From contig CM062811.1 of NCBI GenBank assembly GCA_031772625.1, forward strand, positions 645,930,820 through 645,994,819: a stretch of DNA of 64,000 nt, given 5' to 3'. Positions 56,345 to 64,000 of the stretch are shown here, piece after piece. Each line of letters starts with the position of its first letter. The stretch's first letter is position 1. The notes beneath the pieces were generated by a model. It saw only the letters and a program-made list of their open reading frames with translations. It was not told where the DNA came from and did no database searches. Source of the stretch: Pinus tabuliformis (Eukaryota; Streptophyta; Pinopsida; Pinales; Pinaceae). A program made the translations under genes and the position numbers.

Positions 56345-57200
56345 TAAAGAGCAAGAAAGAGCAAGAAAGAATGTTAGCTCACCAACTAAATACATTTCAA
56401 ATTTCTGTTGCATGGTTAAAGCAAATCCTTGGTTGATAGATTCAATATTTCTCCCAAATATGATTCCAACAACATAAACCTCTACTACCAATAGTTTGTC
56501 TTTGTCTATTTTGATATATAGATTAATATTTGTTGAACCTTTCTTGAACCCTTGTTGGTGAATATATTTGTCAAGATGATAATACCAAGATCAAGGAGAT
56601 TTTTTTAATCCAAATAAATCCTTCTTAATTTTGCAAAAAAGATTCTTCTCATTGCCAAGTATGAAGCCTTCATGTTGCTCAATATAGATCTCTTCTTCTA
56701 AATCACCATTTAGAAATCCATATTTAACATCCATTTTCTAAACTTTAAAATTATGAAAACTAGCAAATGTTAGAGACATTCTAAAGGTTTCAAGTTGAGC
56801 TACAAGTGCAAATGTTTCTTCAAAATCTATTCCTTCTTGTTGAGAATAACCTTCAAACAATTCATGCTTTGTTCACTACCTCTCCATTTTCATTCAATTT
56901 GTTTTTAAACACCCATTTGGTCCCAATTACATTTTTATTTTGAGGCCTTGGAACAAACTCCCATGCATGATTCTTTTCTATTTGGTAAAGTTCTTCATTC
57001 ATTTCCTCAATCCAACATTCCTATTTTCTTGCTTGATTCACATTTTGAGGTTCAACCATGGATAATAAGGCTAAGTGACTAGGTGATACAACAAATGTCC
57101 TTCTAGTTTGTATTCTAGCCTCTTTATCACCTAGAATTTGTGATTTAGGATGATTTTTCCGTACATACCTTGATGGAGTCTTTTATAGCACACTTACATT
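56345..57200 (-). pseudogene. Copia-3 reverse transcriptase, degenerate
   Basis: Blocks: WIEEMNEELYQIEKNHAWEFVPRPQNKNVIGTKWVFKNKLNE (about 57000-56880), then scattered fragments, LYIKIDKDKLLVVEVYVVGIIFG (about 56510-56450), where YVDD has become YVVG, and FALTMQQKFEMYLVGELTFFL (to about 56380). Multiple stops. Sequence ends at the family-D LTR copy (56341). Confidence 0.88.
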
Positions 57201-57459
57201 TTGATCTTCTTCTTCTAAAGCTTCTCCTTTTTCTTCTCCTATAAATTCTTGGATCTTAGTTGGAAGTTGTTCATCATCTGTTTGTATTTCTCTTTTGGTA
57301 CCTGTAGATCCTTTGTCAACAACAACATCTACACTTTCAACAATATTTTGAAGCATTTTATTATAACATTTGTATCCTTTACTTATGGAAGAGTATCCAA
57401 GAAGGATTCCTTTATCAGCTCTAGGTTCAAATTTTCCAATTTTATCATCATTTCTCTTT

Positions 57460-58540
57460 ATAAAACATTTTCTTCCAAAGATTTTAAAGTATTTAGCAGT
57501 TGCGGGTTTGCCATGCCATAGTTCATGAGATGTTTTGTCATTGTTGACTCGAACATGGGCCTTGTTGAGGATATCAACAACTGTTTGTACAACTTCTCCC
57601 AAAAGGTGTGGGATACTCCAGACTCATCAAGCATAACACGTGCCATCTGTTGAATTGTCCCATTCATTCTCTTTGCTACTCCACTTTTTGGAGGAGTTTT
57701 GTATATGGAGAATTGTCTTCTGATACCATGTTTTTCATATAAATTGAAGGATTCACTTGATATAAACTCTCCTCCTCTATCAAATGTAAGATATTTGACT
57801 TAATTCCAATTCATTTTCTACCGTAGCCTTGAATATTTTAATCTTTCAAAGGCCTCATATTTAAACTTTAGTAGGCTAACCCAACACATCCTAGTAAAAT
57901 CATCAATTAATAACATGAAGTATTTTTCACCTTGAAGAGAAATATTTCTCATTGGTCCACATAAATCTGTATGAATTAGTTCAAGAGGTTTACCTGAAGT
58001 ACATTCTTTAGCTTTGAGCTGAACTCTTGATTGCTTAATAAATTGGCATGATTTACAGATGTTGTTTTTAGGTAGTATGATGCCTGGCATGTCAGGAACA
58101 ACCCCCTTTTGCTTAATTTATATACAACCCCCTTCTGCTTAATTTATATACAACCCCCTTTTGCTTAATTTATATAATTGATAGAAACTAAGATGTCCCA
58201 ATATTTTATGCCATAGCCAACTTTCCTTAATTTCCTCGATTTTTCTCAAGAAGCACCATTTATTGCCTCCTTCTAGGATGTATACATTGTCAGGGGTTAT
58301 GGCCCCTTTGATTACAGTCTTATTGGTTTCCAATTCCTTAACTAAGAAATTTTTAGACCCTAAGACAACTTCATGTCCTTGGTCACACATGTGGCTAAAA
58401 CTCAACATATTATGCTTTAATCCATCAACAAATAGTAATTTCTCAACTTTAATTTTCTCTTTTAAGATTTCATATCCTTTTTCCTTTAATAGCAACTGGT
58501 GAGTTGTTACCAAAGGATACATTATTTTCTTTATTTATTT
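57460..58540 (-). pseudogene. Copia-3 integrase
   Basis: Pre-integrase: NVYILEGGNKWCFLRKIEE and WHKILGHLSFYQLYKLSKRGL (to about 58160), then the 26-bp triplication. Core: ICKSCQFIKQSRVQ, LELIHTDLCGPM (first Asp), LLIDDFTRMCWV (58090-57870), TFDRGGEFISSE (second Asp, about 57760), SGVAKRMNGTIQQMARVML (57670 on), where the expected Glu is Lys. Downstream to 57183 the C-terminal part continues (GRKCFIKRNDDKIGKFEPRADKGILLGYS). Confidence 0.9.
58098..58175. repeat. 26-bp perfect-length tandem triplication in Copia-3
   Basis: Three copies of ACAACCCCCTTTTGCTTAATTTATAT (58098, 58124, 58150) with one substitution in the middle copy. As 26 is not a multiple of three, the expansion shifts the frame between pre-integrase and integrase. 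Confidence 0.95.
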
Positions 58541-59850
58541 CATTAAAACAAGAAAAACTATCTTTTTCACCTATCATATGTTTTTAGAAACTATTGTAAT
58601 GTACCACATATTCTCTTAATCTCTTTCATATAGGGCTACATTGAAATTTTTTAGAAGAAAGGATCTTCCTTTTCCAAACTTTTGGAGGATTTGAATTCTC
58701 ATGCTAATAGCATGGAATCATCTTGCTTCTACATTTAGTTTCTTCATGTCCAAAGTTATTGCAAATAAAACATTCAAATTCATTATGAAGAGGAGAGAAA
58801 AAAATATAGGAAGACTTGTTCTCATTATGTTGATTTCTTTCTTCTCTAGTCATGATAGTTTTATAAGAAACAAAATGAATTGCCTTGTGACCAAAGATAT
58901 GGCAAGTAAAACATTGACCATTGAAGTAAGGATACATGGGAGTGGAGTAGCTTCTTGAATAGCTTGGCCTTTGATTATGGGAAGAGGCTCCTTTTGTTCT
59001 TAGTTTCCTTTCTTGAGTATAGCTTGATCCTTCATTCTTTTGCTAAGTTTTATTGTCCTGGAAATTGCTTCCTTTTACAACATTGGCATAGATTTGTGTA
59101 CATGCTTCAGAAGATTTCATAGATTCTAATGTTTCACCATTTTGATTTGTCTTATATCCAAGGTTTGTATTAATTAATGGAGAATGTTTAAACTTAATAA
59201 TTTCATCTAAGGTTTCAGATCCTTTTGCAAATCTGAGATTTAGATTCAATTGTGCCTTTATTTTCTCAAGCTCTTTTCTTAGTCCCACAATTTCAAGTTC
59301 TAGATTTTCACAGTGTTTTTCTTTTTCTTGAACAGGTTTCTTTAATGCTTCTTCTTCTAATTTAGCCTATTGTAGGAATATTCTTAGTTGATTTATTGTC
59401 CAATAAATAAAAAAAAAGAGAATAGCTCGGCTGTATATAGCCTAGCTTCTTCAATTAGGCTACTTTCCTTATACATGCTTATTTCTTTTTCTAAATTCTT
59501 ATTTATCATCCCGAGTCTATCGATCTCCTTTTGTGCATCCATTAAATCATCACAATTATCAAACTCACTTGCAAAGTGATATTCAAAGACCATAAGTAAT
59601 TTGTATTTTTGGTTAGAATATGATTCATCATCCTCATCATCAGAAGAGAATTCACTATCTTCATGTGTATAAAAACTTTTCTTCTGAGTAAAACTTCTTT
59701 TGACATTCTTCTTTGAAACATTCTTTCCCTTTTCTTTCTTATCAAGATTTTCTTTATAAGGACACTTAACAACATAATGACCTACTCTTCCACACACAAA
59801 AAATTTAAGGGGGATATTACCTTTGAATTTACCATACTAGAACAAATGGG
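58541..59850 (-). pseudogene. Copia-3 gag C-terminal region and protease remnant
   Basis: Starts (59850) inside gag: FFVCGRVGHYVVKCPYKE, a knuckle whose first Cys is Phe. Then an acidic coil (SDDEDDESYS), heptad-like helices (LEEEALKKPVQEKEKHCENLELEIVGLRKELEKI) and two more knuckles, CFTCHIFGHKAIHF (last Cys lost) and CFICNNFGHEETKC (intact). At about 58590-58570 the protease reads YNSF-stop-KHMIGEKD where DSG with KHMTG is expected, so the active site is destroyed. Gag N-terminus and the 5' LTR are missing. Confidence 0.88.
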
Positions 59851-60700
59851 GCCAAAATCTAATGATTATTAGTCAAATATGTGACTTATTGGAATCAGTT
59901 ATCCTACGCATTGGTGCTTATCAAATCGTCATTTGGATTATGTTGAATAGTTGACAATTTAGTAAACATCAGATATTCAACGGTAAAATGTCAATTATCC
60001 GACACATAAAAAGGTCAAAATGGTCATTAAAAAAATGACATTTATAAGTCGGTTTTGTGATGCTACAAATCGTTGGATAGATGATGGGTAGAATGTAAAA
60101 TATATGGCATCTCGCACACTAGTCCACAGTTGGATATTTGACACATAGGTCATTTTTTCCGATGGAAAAAATTGATATTTAGGTGTCAGGTAATTGACAT
60201 CATAAGTAAATTGTGTGACAGGAGTGTTATCACTTTGATGCTTTCACGCCAATGATGAAGCGTCGTATAAGCGACAGGCAAGAGTTATGTCTGATGGGAA
60301 TGTTAACCTACTGTCGCCTATGTCCGTTGATTCTATCATCGAGTATCTGACAGGTACTTGTACTAATATGTGTTGAATACTCGATGACATGTCTTTGCTG
60401 TCAAATATTGGATGGAGTCCTTCTTTTAAAAAAAAGTATAGTTCATCGAATATGCGATGAAGTTATGCTTTAAAAAAAAATATGCATACATGGCAGAGGA
60501 CCCCACAACTAAACCACTTACTATTTTCGGGGGCACTCCACATTGGTTAGTGGTTTTACATTGGGTGCCACTAGGATAGATCTCAACCGTAGATATCCCA
60601 CTCAGCAGTTTTACCAAATCCAACTATGGGAAAAGGTTGGCAAAGCCACTATAAAGATCTCCGAGTAGACATGGTTGAAAGTGTAGTAGTGACACACATT
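59851..60700. other. No gene seen; several short inverted repeats
   Basis: Includes an 11-base perfect inverted pair TCATCGAGTAT/ATACTCGATGA near 60336-60390 and recurrent CGACAGGCA/TGTCGCC words. Could be a small non-autonomous element, but ends were not found. Confidence 0.4.
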
Positions 60701-61364
60701 TATATTGGCATAGGAGGAGCACACCTAACAGCCTGAATCAATGCAATTACATTAGCGGTATAGTTATGGTGCAAAAAATCTTAGTGTCGGGATGAATGGA
60801 GTAGGATGATTCCATCCTGACAAAATTGCCTCGGTGGGTGCACCCTAGAGGATTGCAAATTGTGCATAAAGTGAAAGCACCAGGTGGTGGATGTTGGGAC
60901 ACGAAACCAGAGCAACTACCAATTAGGATTCTAGTGATAGGTCCCCACTATGACAACTCAACCCATTGAGGAAGAGCCCATAAAATTATTCGAGGAGCAC
61001 AAGGTTAAGCGCCAGGAAGGTTAAAGAGAAGTCCACCAGGGAAGCGAAGGGAAAGAGGCATTGGGTTGACAAGGCTTGTGTCATATTTGACTTAGCCTAG
61101 GAGAAATTCTATTAATTGTTTCTATAGCGGGGAGACCCCACCAAGACAACTCATCCTGTAAGGAAGACCCTGACTGTTTATGAAGGGGCACAAGAAAAAT
61201 GCACTGAGAGACACGTGTCGGGACATGTTAGAATTGATAGGTTGGTAGAGCGGCAAAAAATAAGAATGAGGTTGGGTGGTCCCCACAGTACACGTCGAAG
61301 GGTGTATAAAGAGGCAAAGGCTTAAAGCGTCAGGATAGAAGGGGCTACAGGGTAAGCCTTGACC

Positions 61365-61580
61365 CTTGATCAATTCACATAGAAATAGACCAAAGGCTTG
61401 GTGTATAATGAAGGGGGACAAATAAAAGATGTCGAGTTTGGGAGCTCTGGCCTTAGTGCCAGCCCTGGTCATTTCTTGTAGAAATGAAACCAAGGGAGTG
61501 AAGGTTATAATGATTCACGAAGACTCTTAAGAAAACTAAGCACTTTCTCGTGGTCATTTCACGTAGAAATAGACCAATGG
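61365..61580. repeat. Three copies of a hairpin-forming word
   Basis: TGGTCATTTCNNGTAGAAATAGACCA-type sequences near 61365, 61462 and 61549, spaced about 90 bases. Each can fold on itself (TGGTC.ATTTC with GAAATAGACCA). Confidence 0.65.
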
Positions 61581-61799
61581 TGCATAGGATTAACAAAGGG
61601 AATTAAGCCTCCATAGGGTATAAAGTGACTTATAGCCCAAAGGCCTAGCCAATGGTCATGGAAACTTGGTCTTATGGTAGAAAAACAGGTAAAGGGATGA
61701 GAAATAGGTGCTAAAGGAAAAAAGGAAGAACTATTAGTTTGGCAGCAGTTAAACCAAATTAAACAACGAATAAAAAATAAAAGAATCCCAACTAAAACC

Positions 61800-61807
61800 T
61801 ATAAAAG
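61800..61807 (+). promoter_or_regulatory. TATA-like box of a possible LTR
   Basis: TATAAAAG within AAACCTATAAAAGGACATG. The sequence from 60700 to about 62000 looks like an LTR promoter region (TATA, then a pyrimidine-rich leader with GTTGTTGTTG), but no termini or coding region were found. Confidence 0.35.
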
Positions 61808-62100
61808 GACATGATTGCTAAAATGAGTGAAATAACTTAGCTTAGCTTGCAATTTTTGTTGTTGTTGAAGGGATACTCCTACAATATTGCTACTTCAAGC
61901 ATAGGTAAATATGAATTTGTATCACATATAGAGGAAAAATATTGATTACTGGGGATGATGCTACTTTATCTTGTCAAACAAAGTGGCAGTCCCCACCTTA
62001 CATCCTTCAAATATAGGAACCCCATTCCCCATTCAAATTAAAAGCTTTTAAAGCAAGGGCTACAATGTGCAAGAAATTGGTGCAAACCATGAGCACAGTA

Positions 62101-64000
62101 TGGGTTAGGATGAATATTCAATGCACTTCTCTTACTTATACCAAAACTAGATTTTGACCAAACAAAATAGAATCAACATTGGAAAAGGATTGAAGAGGAA
62201 ACATGATTTTATCATCAAGGGGAAGTCACTAGATATACATACCAAGATATCAAACAAGAATGTAAGAAGCAACATGACTAAGAGGAATAACATAAAGAAT
62301 GGAAACATTAAAAGGTACATTTTCCAAAGTATTGAGGGGACTCTTAGGCTCATAAAATGTCATCATACATAAGACACTAGGAATTATATAAATATGGATA
62401 CATATATGAAATAATGTAATAAATGGTTAGTTGGACTAGGTGCAATCATTTCAACCATCCTTTCAATGTACAAATACATATGAAGAATGAATAGAAAAGT
62501 GGTTGGTTAACCTTCCCAATATGATATCTTTGTTATGTAATTAATTTCAACTATTGAAGATAGTTGAATGTTCAGGAACTAACTTCTCTAAAAAATGCAT
62601 TACTAGCAGCATCTAGAATATCATACTAAATTCAACATTTAATGTTGACAATAGGTGAATGTTGTGGATAAGAAACCTTGTATCTTACATCATCTCCATT
62701 CCAAAAAAGGTACAATGGTTCAAATCCTTCTTTGTTAAGAAAGAGGAAAATAGGAATTTCTTAATCCATGTATTTATGGACCACTGAATGGGCAACAAAA
62801 GCTATGCCATCCCATTAGAAGAGAACTATATTAGAAAAAAATGTATGGTAAGAACTTATGTTATTACACTCTAGGTTACATAGATAGTAAAAAGAAATGA
62901 ACTTACAGTTGGAAGTACAAGACAAAATCCAATGAACGTACAACTAGAAGTATCAGACAAAATCCAATGAACTTACAACTAGAAGTACCAGACAAAATCC
63001 AATGAACTTACATGTGTTTTGAAAAATATAATCCCTTGTTATAAGAAATGGCATAGGCCCAAATTTTGGATTGTAAAAATATATACAATATATTTTATTC
63101 ACAGGTGGGCCAACCCCACCAAGGAAAAAACAATGTTGGAGTTAAAGGGCATGCAAATTTCGTGGTGTGATGTCGTCATGTAGATCCGGGCCTCACATAT
63201 AGCGAACCTGACATCACAAATTGCTCAATAGTTATATGGAAAGGTTCCCCTAAGGGTAGACTTGGGAAATCTGTTATCGCAGCAATTGAAAACTGTGATC
63301 AACCCCGACAACACTCGTGAAATGACTTACCTCTTAGGGTGTCGCAAGGAGAGGTAAGTGTTTTCCACCCATACCATAATGCCACGACAAGCGAGCATGA
63401 TTAGGTAAGTGAGTATCCATTTCAACAATTCCATCTCATCACCATGTCACTGATCCTCACTCCACCTCACTCACCCTTTTCCATGTTACCTGCCACAATG
63501 TCCACCACATCATCCATCTGTACTCCTTTTTCCTCATCGTCATAACTTTGCCATTCCCACTCTCTTGTCTATAGAAACCCCATTTTTTCCCAATTCACTC
63601 ATTTAATCTGTTGTTTTCACATCGAATGTCGTCATCTTCAACAACTTTAACTTTGTCATCAATTTCCCGTAAAATTACTAGGTATTTAAAAAACCTTAAT
63701 CACTTTGTAAATTTTAGAAGAGACTCAAAATGACTAAAAATGATGCTTTGTCTAGTTCCTCGATCCATATTCCTCTCATGGACATGGAGCATGATATATT
63801 TTACCCCGAATATCAACTTAATTTAATGAAAATTCATTAGAATGCCCTTGCCAACCAAATTGAGTCAGAAATATTATGGAGTATGGTTAATTCAGGTTTG
63901 ATCTCTGCAATAATCCCTCAAACATATTTTTTCCCAAAATTCATTAGTTGGTTGACTTTTTCCATGTACCCACAGAGGTTTTATGTAATGAACTCTTTGG
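62101..64000. other. No gene seen
   Basis: Unassigned sequence except for the tandem repeat at 62900 and a 10-bp perfect stem (ACTTACCTCT/AGAGGTAAGT, 63325-63334 and 63350-63359). Confidence 0.4.
62900..63014. repeat. 35-bp tandem repeat, 3.3 copies
   Basis: Units at 62900, 62935 and 62970 read AACTTACAACTAGAAGTACC then AGACAAAATCCAATG, with few differences; a partial fourth starts at 63005. Confidence 0.95.

Noticed and set aside
61122..61493. 123-codon minus-strand ORF
   Set aside because: No domain; internal repeats cause the openness; likely opposite strand of LTR-like sequence.

Overview
The window is repeat-dominated nuclear DNA of a land plant. Evidence: Ty1-copia and Ty3-gypsy retrotransposons, hAT elements, L1-type LINE debris with DUF4283 and zf-RVT signatures, tRNA-derived SINEs, a plant-type tRNA-Gly(CCC) gene and a plant-type hexokinase exon. 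Density, age and depth of nesting suggest a very large genome, perhaps a gymnosperm, but I cannot prove the lineage from sequence alone. I see no intact host protein-coding gene. The one confident host gene is the tRNA at 22580-22650.

Layout. 1-4138: right-hand part of a large LTR (called family D here), which cuts into the 5' LTR of a plus-strand copia remnant (Copia-1, 4139-7594). 7845-14610 (segment A): a roughly 3 kb sequence that recurs in direct orientation at 26430-38250 (segment B). A carries a SINE, a 2.4 kb TG...CA element (probable solo LTR) and a small retroposon, R1. B carries another SINE and a full minus-strand copia element (Copia-2, 28035-36666), whose 3' LTR was later hit by a 3.6 kb hAT transposon (28509-32116). 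A and B serve as empty-site controls for each other. 15622-17697: retroposon R2 with target-site duplications and an A tail but no reverse transcriptase; its long ORF joins a 76-residue ubiquitin-like domain to a LINE-ORF1-type DUF4283 and zinc-knuckle region. 19779-21954: a hAT-like element with no transposase that carries a hexokinase exon-1 fragment, that is, a Pack-hAT gene capture. 22580-23302: the tRNA-Gly gene, a run of T-arm-like repeats and a 50-bp tandem repeat. 23353-25179: a 5'-truncated LINE with the RT C-terminus.

38251-64000 is a deep nest. Copia-3 (minus strand) reads gag, integrase and RT at 59850-56345 and RNase H at 42040-41620. The gap is filled by family-D LTR sequence (42041-43859 and 55556-56341), the 5' end of a plus-strand gypsy element (LTR 45169-45470, gag to 46735), a 250-bp hairpin, a minus-strand gypsy element (46987-51594), a 1.1 kb T-rich tract, an array of about 65-bp repeats and retroposon R3, a relative of R1. 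59851-64000 has tandem repeats and a possible LTR promoter but no recognisable gene.

Interactions. All retrotransposon polyproteins are broken, so nothing here looks autonomous. The most interesting part is a set of RT-less retroposons (R1, R2, R3). They look mobilised in trans by LINE machinery: they have target-site duplications, A tails and a similar 3' end to the window's LINE, and they carry ORF1-like proteins. All positions and alignments were made by eye, so boundaries may be off by a few bases.
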